Of a DNA stretch of 64,000 bases, positions 25,584-33,704 are shown piece by piece; position 1 is the first letter of the stretch, and the number at the start of each line of letters is the position of its first letter. The notes beneath the pieces are model-generated. The model did not search any database, had not been told where the DNA came from, and saw only the letters and a program-made list of their open reading frames with translations. Origin of the DNA: Nocardia veterana NBRC 100344 (GTDB taxonomy: Bacteria > Actinomycetota > Actinomycetes > Mycobacteriales > Mycobacteriaceae); NCBI RefSeq assembly GCF_000308855.1, contig NZ_BAGM01000124.1, forward strand, positions 1 through 64,000, in the 5' to 3' direction. Position numbers and translations under genes: made by a program.

Positions 25584-26099
25584 ATGGCCCGCCGACTCGA
25601 CTACTCAGCTCGATACCCGCTGCACACCACGAAAGAGGTGTACGCGGCGCTGTCCGACCGCGCCTACTGGGACGCGCGGATGGAGGAGATGCGCAAGCAC
25701 TCGCCGAACGAAGTGGTCCACCTGCAGGCCGACGGCAACGGTATCGAGTTGGAGGTCCGGCACATCCTGCCGCGCGACATGTTGCCCGAGATCGCGCAGA
25801 CGGTGATCCGCAAGGACATGGTGATCACCCGTAAGGAGAGCTACGGCCCGTTCGGACCGGAGGTGGAGGGCGAGTTCAGCGCCTCGATCCCGGCCGGGCC
25901 GGGCACCCTCACCGGCACCATGCGGCTGTTTCCCACCGACACCGGGTGCACCCTGCGCACCTCGCCGGTGGCCAAGGTATTCATTCCGATGCTCGGCCCC
26001 AAGCTCGAGCAGATGATGTTGATCAATCTCGTGGACCTGTTCCGCGCCGAAGCGGAATTCACCCAGCAGTGGCTGGAACAGCAGCACCCGACCGCCTGA
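25584..26099 (+). CDS. DUF2505-family protein, copy 2
   Basis: A 171-residue paralogue of the preceding gene, sharing the pattern Y-S-A-R-Y-P, A-Y-W, the central VITRKESYGPF (VIPRTETYEGF-like in copy 1) and the final helix LVDLFRAEAEFTQQWLEQQ. The fold is probably SRPBCC with a hydrophobic cavity. Function unknown. It precedes the methyltransferase gene by 14 bases and may be cotranscribed with it. Confidence 0.83.
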   Translation: MARRLDYSARYPLHTTKEVYAALSDRAYWDARMEEMRKHSPNEVVHLQADGNGIELEVRHILPRDMLPEIAQTVIRKDMVITRKESYGPFGPEVEGEFSASIPAGPGTLTGTMRLFPTDTGCTLRTSPVAKVFIPMLGPKLEQMMLINLVDLFRAEAEFTQQWLEQQHPTA

Positions 26100-26113
26100 C
26101 CGGCGGTGCCGCC

Positions 26114-26938
26114 GTGCGGGCGGGCGGCACCGGAATCACGCATCGAAGCGTCGTTTCCCGGCCGGGCCCGGTCAAGCCGCTGGGCACCATCACGCGCGGA
26201 AGGACGGGCATCAATCGGCTGCGTCGCAGCGACCGCTGGCTGAGCCACGACGCGCTGGTGGTCGACCGGCTGCGGGCGGCCGCCGACCCCCTCGTGGTCG
26301 ACCTCGGCTACGGCGCGAGCCCGGTCACCACGCTCGAACTGGCGGGCCGGCTGCGGCGGATCCGAGCCGACCTCCGGGTGGTCGGACTGGAGATCGATCC
26401 CGCGCGGGTGGTACCCGATCGGGACGGAGTGCGTTTCGCCCGCGGCGGGTTCGAATTGGCGGGTCTGCGTCCGATCCTGGTGCGGGCCTTCAACGTGCTG
26501 CGGCAGTACGACGAGAGCCGGGTCGCGCAGGCGTGGTCGACGATGCTGTCCGGACTGGCGCCCGAGGGCCTGCTGGTCGACGGCACCTGTGATGAGCTGG
26601 GCCGTCGTTGCGCGTGGATTCTGCTCGACCGCACCGGCCCCCGCTCGCTCACCCTGGCCTGGGATCCCTTCACCGTCGACCGGCCATCGGATATCGCCGA
26701 GCGACTGCCGAAAGCGTTGATCCACCGCAACATTCCCGGCGAACGGGTGCACACGTTGCTCACCGCCGCCGACCGCGCCTGGGCGCATGCCGCACCGCTG
26801 GCCGTGTACGGGCCACGGATGCGCTGGCGAGTCGCCGCGGATCTGTTGCGGGAGCAGGGTTTTCCGGTCCGGCAGTATAGGCGCCGGATGCGCGACTGCG
26901 TGCTGTCGGTGCCGTGGGAGTGCGTGCGGCCGAACTGA
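26114..26938 (+). CDS. SAM-dependent methyltransferase-like protein
   Basis: A 274-residue class I methyltransferase-like protein. Motif I is LVVDLGYGASPVTTLELA (around residue 57), followed by VVGLEIDPARV as motif II and a region LLVDGTCDELGRRCAW. The start is uncertain: the GTG at 26114 is the first reasonable codon after the upstream stop and no strong ribosome-binding site is present. The substrate is unknown. It converges with the AbiEi-like gene (11-base gap). Confidence 0.7.
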   Translation: MRAGGTGITHRSVVSRPGPVKPLGTITRGRTGINRLRRSDRWLSHDALVVDRLRAAADPLVVDLGYGASPVTTLELAGRLRRIRADLRVVGLEIDPARVVPDRDGVRFARGGFELAGLRPILVRAFNVLRQYDESRVAQAWSTMLSGLAPEGLLVDGTCDELGRRCAWILLDRTGPRSLTLAWDPFTVDRPSDIAERLPKALIHRNIPGERVHTLLTAADRAWAHAAPLAVYGPRMRWRVAADLLREQGFPVRQYRRRMRDCVLSVPWECVRPN

Positions 26939-26949
26939 CCGGGAACCGG

Positions 26950-27537
26950 TCAGGCCGCGGCCAGCGCCCGGCGCACCCGGGCGGCCGTGCGGGGCGGCAG
27001 AGTCGCGGTGGCCGAAGCGATTTCGTGCGGAATGCAGCGATGGATCGCGACCGCGTCGGCGACCACCTCGTCCAGGGCGCCCTGGCCGATCCCGGTCTCG
27101 GCGAGGTCGAGAACGGTCCGCACCGGGGTGGTGACCAGGAACGCCCCGGCCGATTCGACATCGTCGCGGCGGAGGTCGCGACGCAACACCACCAACCGCG
27201 GCGCGCTGGGCGGTCGCCCGGCACCGGCCGACAGATGGAGATAACGCGGTCGCAGCCGCCCCAACCCGTGCAATTCCGCGGCGCTGTGATGCGAGACCGC
27301 GGCCGCCCCGTCGAACCAGGCCGACCACATGGCGTACTCGTCGAGCGGGCCGTCCGGCCAATCGGCCATGCGCAGAATGCCGAGGCCCGCGCGGATCACC
27401 GATCCGTCGGCGAGCGCACCGCGGATGCGCCGCTCACAGCCCGCACGCAACACCACCCGGGTGGTGAAATATCCGGCGTGCCGATCGGCCAGCTGCCGCA
27501 ACACCCACCAGCCCTGTTCCGAATCGTGCGCGGACAT
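26950..27537 (-). CDS. AbiEi-like type IV antitoxin domain protein (orphan)
   Basis: A 195-residue protein with an N-terminal winged-HTH of the AbiEi type (VLRQLADRHAGYFTTRVVL to SVIRAGLGILRM), a middle SHHSAAELHGLG segment and a TTPVRTVLDLAETG motif common in actinobacterial AbiEi/DUF559-type proteins. AbiEi normally neutralises the nucleotidyltransferase toxin AbiEii, but no such gene is adjacent, and the Vsr-like nuclease domain found in longer relatives is absent. The ATG at 27537 has TAGCCT 7 bases upstream (27545-27550), a leaderless pattern. It may act as a stand-alone regulator. Confidence 0.65.
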   Translation of the reverse strand: MSAHDSEQGWWVLRQLADRHAGYFTTRVVLRAGCERRIRGALADGSVIRAGLGILRMADWPDGPLDEYAMWSAWFDGAAAVSHHSAAELHGLGRLRPRYLHLSAGAGRPPSAPRLVVLRRDLRRDDVESAGAFLVTTPVRTVLDLAETGIGQGALDEVVADAVAIHRCIPHEIASATATLPPRTAARVRRALAAA

Positions 27538-27544
27538 GGGAACC

Positions 27545-27550
27545 AGGCTA
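27545..27550 (-). promoter_or_regulatory. -10 element of the AbiEi-like gene
   Basis: TAGCCT on the minus strand, 7 bases upstream of the ATG at 27537. Confidence 0.4.
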
Positions 27551-27653
27551 CGCCGAGTGACTGTGCCACATGTCACAATCGAGCTCGTCTTTGCATGACA
27601 AGCCTCACCGGCTCCACAGAGCGGGCTCAGAAAGCTCGGGAAGAATCGGTGCC

Positions 27654-28403
27654 ATGAGTTCTCCAGACATCGCGGCCCCCGCCCCCGCTCCCGCGGGTCC
27701 GCCGAAACGCCGCAACGGGCGGCGGATCGCGCTGATCGTCGGACTCGTCGTCCTGTTGGCGCTGGTCGGCACCGCGGCCGGGGCGGAAACCTACGTCCGG
27801 CACAAGAACCAGCAGTGCATCGCCTCACAGGTGGAAAAGGAGCTGGGTTCCAAGGTCGACGTCGGCTTCGGCCCGAAACCGTTGCTGCTCACCGCGGTCG
27901 ACCACGAGGTCCAATACGTGACCGTGGACAGCGACGACACCAAATTCGGACCGGCCGTGGATATGAAGGTCCACGCCAAGCTCAACGACATCGAACTGAT
28001 CGACGGCGGGCGTGGCGGCGCCAAGATCGGCAGCAGTTCGGCGGACGCGACCTGGAGCAACGAGGGCATCGCCCAGACCCTGCAGGGTCTGGTCTCCGGA
28101 GTGGAGTCCGATCCCGCGAGCAGCACCCTGGACGTGAAGGTGCTGGGTGGACTGGCCGATCTGAGGTTGCAGCCGCATATCGTCGACGGCCGGATCGAGG
28201 TCAGCACCCAGTCGGCGCAGCTGCTCGGCCTGGGCCTGCCCACCGATCTCGTCGACGGCATCGTGCAGATGATGACCGAAAGCCTGCAGAACTACCCGAT
28301 GGGGCTGCAGCCCACCGACGTCAAGGTCACCGACAACGGCATCGCGGTCGCGCTGCGCGGCGGTCCGACCACCCTCCAGGGCGGCGGCGAGGCCACCTGC
28401 TGA
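27654..28403 (+). CDS. DUF2993 membrane-anchored protein (Rv0479c/LmeA-like)
   Basis: A 249-residue protein with a Pro-rich cytoplasmic N-terminus, one membrane anchor (IALIVGLVVLLALVGTAAGA, about 24-43) and an extracytoplasmic DUF2993 domain (50-240) predicted as a lipid-binding TULIP-like fold. Relatives include LmeA, which affects mannosylation of lipomannan; the role here is inferred only. It carries a cysteine near residue 55 and one near the C-terminus. It converges with deoC (7-base gap). Confidence 0.8.
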   Translation: MSSPDIAAPAPAPAGPPKRRNGRRIALIVGLVVLLALVGTAAGAETYVRHKNQQCIASQVEKELGSKVDVGFGPKPLLLTAVDHEVQYVTVDSDDTKFGPAVDMKVHAKLNDIELIDGGRGGAKIGSSSADATWSNEGIAQTLQGLVSGVESDPASSTLDVKVLGGLADLRLQPHIVDGRIEVSTQSAQLLGLGLPTDLVDGIVQMMTESLQNYPMGLQPTDVKVTDNGIAVALRGGPTTLQGGGEATC

Positions 28404-28410
28404 GCCGGAC

Positions 28411-29085
28411 CTACTCCGGGAAGCCCGCGAGGACCTCGGCCGACCGGGACAGCCCGAGCCGGGTCGCCCCCGCGGCGATGAGCTCGGCCGCCGCGGCCGC
28501 GGTGCGGATGCCGCCGCTCGCCTTGATCCCCAATCGCCCGCCGACGGTCTCGGCCATCAGCCGTACCGCGCGCACATCGGCGCCACCGGCCGGATGAAAA
28601 CCGGTGGAGGTCTTCACGAAATCGGCCCCGGCGCGTTCGGCGACCCGGCACACCTCGACGATCGTGTCGTCGGACAGGGCCGCCGATTCGATGATCACCT
28701 TGAGCACCGCGCGGTCCTCGATCGCCTCGCGCACGGTCACGATATCGGCCAGCACGGCGTTGTAATCGCCGGCCACGGCCGCGCCGATATCGATGACCAT
28801 ATCGATCTCGGCGGCGCCCTGATCGACCGCGAACCGGGCCTCGGTGCCCTTGACCAGCGAATGGTGTTTACCGGAGGGGAAACCCGCAACAGTGGCGACA
28901 GCCAGACCGGGCGCGCGCACCGGCAGCATGGACGGGGACAGGCAGACGGCGTAGACGCCGAGCTCACGCGCCGTCTCGACAGTCGCCGCGACATCCGCCG
29001 GCGTGGCCTCCGGGGCGAGCAGGGTGTGGTCGATCATCGACGCCACCTGGGCGCGGGACAGCGATGCGGGAACGGTGTCAGCCAT
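28411..29085 (-). CDS. deoC: deoxyribose-phosphate aldolase
   Basis: Class I aldolase cleaving 2-deoxyribose-5-phosphate to glyceraldehyde-3-phosphate and acetaldehyde. The 224-residue TIM barrel has MIDHTLLAPEATPADV, AEIDMVIDIGA, LKVIIESAALSDD, the Schiff-base Lys in FVKTSTGFHPAGGA and the proton-relay Lys in GIKASGGIRT. Length equals the mycobacterial enzyme. The ATG at 29085 is 37 bases from the divergent purU start. Confidence 0.95.
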   Translation of the reverse strand: MADTVPASLSRAQVASMIDHTLLAPEATPADVAATVETARELGVYAVCLSPSMLPVRAPGLAVATVAGFPSGKHHSLVKGTEARFAVDQGAAEIDMVIDIGAAVAGDYNAVLADIVTVREAIEDRAVLKVIIESAALSDDTIVEVCRVAERAGADFVKTSTGFHPAGGADVRAVRLMAETVGGRLGIKASGGIRTAAAAAELIAAGATRLGLSRSAEVLAGFPE

Positions 29086-29122
29086 GATCACACAGTCTGG
29101 CACGCATGGAAGGATCGTCGCC

Positions 29123-30010
29123 ATGAGTGGTACTGCGTCGGACGACGATCGTCGCTTCGTCCTGAGTCTGGGTTGTCCCGACCGGCCGGGCATCATCGCC
29201 CGCATCACCTCGTTCATCGCCGAATTCGGCGGCTCGATCATGGAGGCCGGTTATCACTCGGACCCCGATTCCGGCTGGTTCTTCACCCGCCAGGCGATCA
29301 AGGCGGCCACCGTGCCGTTCGGACTGGACGAACTGCGGCAGCGGTTCACCGCGGTGACCGACGAGCTGGGGCCGCAGACCGACTGGCAGCTGTTGGATTC
29401 CGGACATCGCCGCCGCGCGGTGCTACTGGTCAGCCGGGACGGTCACTGCCTGCACGATCTGCTCGGCCGCGCGGCCAGCGGTGAACTGCCCGCCACCATC
29501 GAGGCGGTGATCGGCAATCATCCCGATCTCGGCGAGATGACCCGGGCACACGGCATTCCGTTCCATCACGTCCCGTTTCCCGCCGATCCCGCCGACCGCG
29601 GCCCCGCCTTCGAGAAGGTGCGTGAACTCACCGACGCCTTCGATCCGCATGCGGTGGTGCTGGCGCGATTCATGCAGGTGCTACCCGCCGAACTGTGCGA
29701 GCACTGGGCCGGCCGGGCGATCAACATCCATCACAGCTTCCTGCCCTCGTTCGTCGGCGCCCGGCCCTATCACCAGGCCTTCGCGCGCGGGGTCAAGTTG
29801 ATCGGGGCGACCTGCCATTACGTCACACCGGAATTGGATGCCGGACCGATCATCGAGCAGGACGTGATCCGCATCGACCACGCGGATACCGTGCACGACA
29901 TGGTGCGTCAGGGCCGCGATATCGAACGGGTGGTCCTCGCGCGCGGTCTGCGCTGGCATCTGGAGGGGCGGGTGCTCGTCCACGGACGCCGCACCGTGGT
30001 GTTCTCCTGA
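29123..30010 (+). CDS. purU: formyltetrahydrofolate deformylase
   Basis: Hydrolyses 10-formyl-THF to formate and THF, balancing one-carbon pools. The 295-residue product has an N-terminal ACT domain (LSLGCPDRPGIIARITSFIAE, residues 14-34) and a C-terminal formyltransferase domain with NHPDL, the catalytic His-containing IHHSFLPSFVGARPYHQA and the Asp in LDAGPII. The ATG at 29123 has GGAAGGA with 8-base spacing. It converges with the first alpha/beta hydrolase gene, with two hairpins between. Confidence 0.95.
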   Translation: MSGTASDDDRRFVLSLGCPDRPGIIARITSFIAEFGGSIMEAGYHSDPDSGWFFTRQAIKAATVPFGLDELRQRFTAVTDELGPQTDWQLLDSGHRRRAVLLVSRDGHCLHDLLGRAASGELPATIEAVIGNHPDLGEMTRAHGIPFHHVPFPADPADRGPAFEKVRELTDAFDPHAVVLARFMQVLPAELCEHWAGRAINIHHSFLPSFVGARPYHQAFARGVKLIGATCHYVTPELDAGPIIEQDVIRIDHADTVHDMVRQGRDIERVVLARGLRWHLEGRVLVHGRRTVVFS

Positions 30011-30027
30011 TCGCGATCATGCGGCGG

Positions 30028-30085
30028 GCCAAGACCGGGCGCCCTTGACCGGCCTTGGCGGACAACACGATTCAGCGTCGTGTTG
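30028..30085. terminator. two hairpins between convergent purU and hydrolase genes
   Basis: Hairpin 1 (30028-30059) pairs GCCAAGACCGG with CCGGCCTTGGC; hairpin 2 (30063-30085) pairs CAACACGA with TCGTGTTG. Neither has a T-run, but they sit directly after purU and can act for both directions. Nothing else is seen up to 30227. Confidence 0.6.
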
Positions 30086-30227
30086 CCGTCCTCACCGCGC
30101 GGGAGCCGAGCGGGCGGCTCCGCGGCGACAGGTCTCGATGGCGACTCCCCGATCCGAACGTGGGTCATCAGGATGCACCCGCGATCGCGGGTACGTCCAG
30201 ACCTCGGCGCGGGTTGCCGCGTGCCGC

Positions 30228-31244
30228 TCAGCCGGCGGCGGCGCGGCGGCCGCGCCGGGCGACCTCGATCAGCCTGCGAAGTTCGGCGTTGAATTCCGCA
30301 CTGGCCTCGATATTCGCCAGATGTCCGGTGGCGAAGACCGAGTACCGATCCAGATTGCCCGCTGCCTCGAGTTCGTCGGCGATCTTGCGGGACATGCTCT
30401 CCGGCAGCAGGTTGTCGTAGGCGCCGGCGACCACGCTGGTCGGGACACAGAGATCGGCTGCGGCGCCGTGAATTTCGAGCTCGATCAGGGCGAGCGCGTA
30501 TTTGGCGCGCACCAGCGGCCGGCAGGAACGCACGATGGACAGCCCGAAGTCGACCTGATCGGGCGTGGCGTGCCGATTCATGATGCGCGCCTTGAAGATT
30601 CCCCGGACCGGCGAACCGGCCGGGAACGGGACCGGCTGACCGAACAATGCGCGCCCGAGCCAGTTGGGGGCGGGAATGATGTCGTTGAAGATCGGCAGCA
30701 CGCGGGTTTCGGCGGCGATATCGCCCGCGGTCGTGGTGAGCAGCAACGCCGCGCTCGCCCGCCGAGCGACCTGCTCCGGATGGAACTTCGCCCAGGCCTG
30801 AATCGTGATGCCGCCCATGCTGTGCCCGACCAGTACGGCCTTGCGCCCCACCGGCACCACGGCATCGAGAACCGCGCACAGATCGTCGGCGAGTTGTTCG
30901 GCGTCGAACCGCCCGCTACCCAGCGTGCTGGCGCCGTGGCCGCGCTGATCGTAGGCGACCACCCGATGATCGCGAGCGAACGTGTTGATCTGCGGGTTCC
31001 AGTATTCGAGACAGCAGGACCAGCCGTGCACGAAAACGATGATGTCGCCGTCGGCCGGGCCGTAGGCGTGTACTCGCAACCGTGCACCATCGGTGGTCGT
31101 GACCGAGACGACCTCGGGATCCGGCGCGCAGTTCAGTTCGGCCGTGCGGTATGTGCGCGAACGCATCTTCGCGCGATAGCCGCCGGTCAGCGCCCCGACG
31201 CCGGTCCGCAGATCGGCGATGTTCTCGGGCAGGTTCACCAGCAT
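30228..31244 (-). CDS. alpha/beta hydrolase, tandem paralogue 1
   Basis: A 338-residue cytosolic alpha/beta hydrolase (LipG-like). It has VFVHGWSCCLEYWNPQIN with an unusual Cys pair by the oxyanion hole, AYDQRGHG, nucleophile VGHSMGGITIQ (S142), Asp near AGAYDNLLP and His in FATGHLANIEASAEFN. The ATG at 31244 has AAAGGA 6 bases upstream. Paralogue 2 lies immediately upstream and shares HGW-C-C-EYWNPQIN and the ending HL-NVEAS-FNAEL. Both have the same 19-bp palindromic element upstream. The substrate is probably a lipid ester, by inference. Confidence 0.87.
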   Translation of the reverse strand: MLVNLPENIADLRTGVGALTGGYRAKMRSRTYRTAELNCAPDPEVVSVTTTDGARLRVHAYGPADGDIIVFVHGWSCCLEYWNPQINTFARDHRVVAYDQRGHGASTLGSGRFDAEQLADDLCAVLDAVVPVGRKAVLVGHSMGGITIQAWAKFHPEQVARRASAALLLTTTAGDIAAETRVLPIFNDIIPAPNWLGRALFGQPVPFPAGSPVRGIFKARIMNRHATPDQVDFGLSIVRSCRPLVRAKYALALIELEIHGAAADLCVPTSVVAGAYDNLLPESMSRKIADELEAAGNLDRYSVFATGHLANIEASAEFNAELRRLIEVARRGRRAAAG

Positions 31245-31287
31245 GAGCACTCCTTTGTGTCCTACCGCACGTTACCGCGCTAGCAGC

Positions 31288-31306
31288 GGTGCTTGCTAGT
31301 GCAAGC
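31288..31306. promoter_or_regulatory. operator-like palindrome upstream of hydrolase 1
   Basis: GGTGCTTGCTAGTGCAAGC, containing the inverted repeat GCTTGC-N4-GCAAGC. It lies about 44 bases upstream of the start; a candidate -10 (TAACGT on the minus strand) begins 24 bases after TTGCAC. The identical 19-mer occurs upstream of hydrolase 2. Confidence 0.7.
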
Positions 31307-31500
31307 AGTGAAGAATTTCCGGATTCGCACCCACTTCTCCACGATGCGCGCCTGCGCGCCGCCCACCTCCCCGCATCGGACGAATACCCATTCCGCCCAA
31401 CGATATTCGGATTCGTCGACGGCGACGTCTCACTATCAGTGCTATCGTCCGGCGGCGCCGAAGTGCTACGGAAGATTTGCCGAATGATTGCCGGGCCGCG

Positions 31501-32529
31501 TCAGGCGCTTGCTTCCCGCCACCGCGGCGCCGCATAGGTCTCGGCCAGGACCTCGGCTAGTTCGGCGTTGAAGGCCTCGGATGCCTCGACATTGCCGAGA
31601 TGCCCAGTCGGGAGTTCGACCAACTTGCGGAACGCACCGACCGCGCGCAGCTCCTCGGCCAGTCGCTCGGAGTGCACCGGCGGTGTCATATCGTCCGCGG
31701 AACCGGCGATCACCGTGGTCGGGACGGTCACACAGCGAGTGCAGCTCTGCAACGCCAGCTCCGCCAGCAGGAAACCGAAGCGGGAACGAACCATCGCCGG
31801 GCAGGACCGGACGATCGCGAGCGCGAAATCGACGACCTCACCGGTGGCGGCGAGACTCATGATCTGGCGCCGGAAAAGCCACTTCACCGGCGCGATCGGC
31901 GGGAACACCACCGGCATGCCGAGACCGAGCCGGCCGACCGGGAAGGGCAGCGCCATCGGCCCTCGGTTGAAGCGCGGCACCACCGTGGTCTCGGCGATGA
32001 GGTCCCCGGAGGCGGTATTGGCGAGCACCACCGCGTCGGCGCGCTGGGCAACCTGTTTCGGATACCGCCCGGCCCAGGCCTGAATGGTCATCCCGCCCAG
32101 GCTGTGGCCCACCAGCACCGCGCGCTGGCCCGGCCGCAGCGTCGCGTCGAGCACGGCGGCGAGGTCGTCGGCGAGGAGGTCGGTGGTGAGCGGGGCGGTA
32201 CCGGATTCGCTCTCGCCGTGACCGCGCTGGTCGTAGGCGATGACCCGGAAGTCACCGGCGAACGCGTTGATCTGCGGGTTCCAGTACTCGATGCAGCAGG
32301 TCCAGCCGTGCGCCAGCACGATCGCCTCGCCGTCGGCGGGGCCGTAGCTGTGCACCCGCAGCCGGGCGCCGTCGGAGGCGGTCACGGTGGTCACCTCACA
32401 CGGCACCGCGGGGCGATTCAGCGCGGGCAGCTGGTACGACCGGTTGCGCAGTGCGGCGCGGTGAGCAGCCGGCAGCCCGCGGATCCGCTCCACGATCCCC
32501 GCCACCGAGCCGGGCAACGTTGCCTGCAT
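31501..32529 (-). CDS. alpha/beta hydrolase, tandem paralogue 2
   Basis: A 342-residue alpha/beta hydrolase closely related to its downstream neighbour. Motifs are VLAHGWTCCIEYWNPQIN, AYDQRGHGES, nucleophile VGHSLGGMTIQAW (S143), Asp in AGSADDMTPP and His in LPTGHLGNVEASEAFN. The ATG at 32529 follows AAAGGAG with 8-base spacing. An amphipathic N-terminal helix precedes the domain. It carries two palindromes in its promoter region. The pair is likely a recent duplication under common control. Confidence 0.87.
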   Translation of the reverse strand: MQATLPGSVAGIVERIRGLPAAHRAALRNRSYQLPALNRPAVPCEVTTVTASDGARLRVHSYGPADGEAIVLAHGWTCCIEYWNPQINAFAGDFRVIAYDQRGHGESESGTAPLTTDLLADDLAAVLDATLRPGQRAVLVGHSLGGMTIQAWAGRYPKQVAQRADAVVLANTASGDLIAETTVVPRFNRGPMALPFPVGRLGLGMPVVFPPIAPVKWLFRRQIMSLAATGEVVDFALAIVRSCPAMVRSRFGFLLAELALQSCTRCVTVPTTVIAGSADDMTPPVHSERLAEELRAVGAFRKLVELPTGHLGNVEASEAFNAELAEVLAETYAAPRWREASA

Positions 32530-32548
32530 AGGAACCACTCCTTTGTGT

Positions 32549-32569
32549 GTTACTGATCGATACAGTAAC
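32549..32569. promoter_or_regulatory. second palindrome in the hydrolase 2 promoter
   Basis: Perfect 7-bp arms GTTACTG and CAGTAAC around ATCGATA. It covers a possible minus -10 (TACTGT) and is absent from the hydrolase 1 promoter, so it may bind a second regulator such as a TetR-type repressor. Confidence 0.5.
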
Positions 32570-32580
32570 CCGAAGGAGGG

Positions 32581-32599
32581 GGTGCTTGCTAGTGCAAGC
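32581..32599. promoter_or_regulatory. operator-like palindrome upstream of hydrolase 2
   Basis: The 19-mer GGTGCTTGCTAGTGCAAGC, identical to 31288-31306, about 50 bases upstream of the hydrolase 2 start and just past the DUF2516 stop. Confidence 0.7.
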
Positions 32600-32614
32600 G
32601 CTCGGCGTGTGCGC

Positions 32615-32911
32615 CTACCAGCGCGGACCGCGTTGGATCTCGTCGACCTTCGGCCGGACATCGGCCAGATAGACGCCGGTGGCGATCACCGCGGCGATAC
32701 CCAGCAGCCCGACCGGCGTGCGGGCCAGCAGCAGAAATCCGAGCGCGACCGCGAGGATCGACACCCAGATCGGTTTGGTGAGCTTGTCCACGGCCGTGAA
32801 CGCGTCGGCACGCTGGCGAATCGCGTGCACCAGCGCGAAGATGGTCGCTGCCATCGCGGCGAGCCAGAGCAGCCACAGGATTGCACTAGTCAGCTGGTAC
32901 ACAGCACCCAT
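32615..32911 (-). CDS. DUF2516 membrane protein (Rv0476-like)
   Basis: A 98-residue membrane protein. Predicted helices are LTSAILWLLWLAAMAATIFALVHAI-like (residues 7-31), IWVSILAVALGFLLLA (48-63) and VGLLGIAAVIATGVYLAD (67-84), ending in the conserved basic tail VRPKVDEIQRGPRW. It corresponds to H37Rv Rv0476, located next to hbhA. Function unknown. The start is ATG at 32911 with no clear ribosome-binding site. A strong hairpin separates it from hbhA. Confidence 0.83.
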   Translation of the reverse strand: MGAVYQLTSAILWLLWLAAMAATIFALVHAIRQRADAFTAVDKLTKPIWVSILAVALGFLLLARTPVGLLGIAAVIATGVYLADVRPKVDEIQRGPRW

Positions 32912-32918
32912 GATAGGA

Positions 32919-32956
32919 GCAACGCCCGCATGCGGCAGTGCGCATGCAGGCGTTGC
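32919..32956 (-). terminator. long hairpin between hbhA and DUF2516 gene
   Basis: Arms GCAACGCCCGCATGCG and CGCATGCAGGCGTTGC form 16 bp with one mismatch and a 6-base loop. It lies about 75 bases past the hbhA stop and 8 bases before the DUF2516 ATG, so it can act as terminator or leader structure. Confidence 0.65.
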
Positions 32957-33029
32957 GGGGTTTCCGGTTCACCCGGATCCGCCGGGCGGATCGGAGTACC
33001 CCTCGGCCGGATTCTTCCCTCCGGCCGGA

Positions 33030-33704
33030 TTACTTCTTGGCCGGAGTGGTCTTCTTCGCGGCGGCCGGCTTCGCCGGCGCCTTCTTGGCGGGAGCCTTCT
33101 TCGCCGGCGCCTTCTTGGCCGGTGCGGCGGACTCCTCGGAGGTGGCTTCGGTGGTCACGGCGACCACCTCGGCGTCGACCACGGCGGCGGCCTGCTCGGC
33201 CTCGTCGGCGGCCTTGCCCAGCAGGCCGCGGGCCTGGCCGGACACCTTGTTCAACACATCCTCGGCGCGGGTGACGACATCGCTGTAGATGCCCTCGACC
33301 TTGTCGAAACGCTCGTCGAAGCCCGGGTTGGAACGCAGGCGGTCGACGGTCTCCTCACCGCGAACGGCGAGATCGGAGTACAGATCCACCAGCTGGCGGT
33401 AGTACTGGTCGACCAGCTTGCGCAGTTCCTCGGGGGTGAACTTCTCGCGCAGCTCGGCCAGGTCGTCCGGCAGTTCGGACGGCAGGCCGGAGAGGCGGCC
33501 GCGCAGCGTCTCGATCTGGTCCTGCACATCGGCCGGCAGATTCGACAGGCGCTCGCGAGCCTCCTCCACCCGGGCGTTCACATCGACAGTGGCGGCGCGA
33601 TCGCGGACGCGGTCGACGATGTCGTTGACCGCGGCGTAGAGCGCGTCACCGGCTCCGACGGTCGCGTAGATCGGCTTGGTGACAGTGACGTTGGGCTGGG
33701 TCAT
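33030..33704 (-). CDS. hbhA: heparin-binding haemagglutinin HbhA-like protein
   Basis: A 224-residue surface-associated protein. Residues 1-160 are mostly coiled-coil-forming (AALYAAVND to LNKVSGQARGLL), and the last 35 residues are a Lys/Ala/Pro-rich tail made of repeated KKAPA units, the heparin-binding and often methylated region in mycobacterial HbhA. It lacks a classical signal peptide, as in the family. The ATG overlaps the upstream XRE regulator stop by 4 bases (ATGA) and has AGGAGA 10 bases upstream. The protein could mediate adhesion or lipid-body binding. Confidence 0.9.
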   Translation of the reverse strand: MTQPNVTVTKPIYATVGAGDALYAAVNDIVDRVRDRAATVDVNARVEEARERLSNLPADVQDQIETLRGRLSGLPSELPDDLAELREKFTPEELRKLVDQYYRQLVDLYSDLAVRGEETVDRLRSNPGFDERFDKVEGIYSDVVTRAEDVLNKVSGQARGLLGKAADEAEQAAAVVDAEVVAVTTEATSEESAAPAKKAPAKKAPAKKAPAKPAAAKKTTPAKK

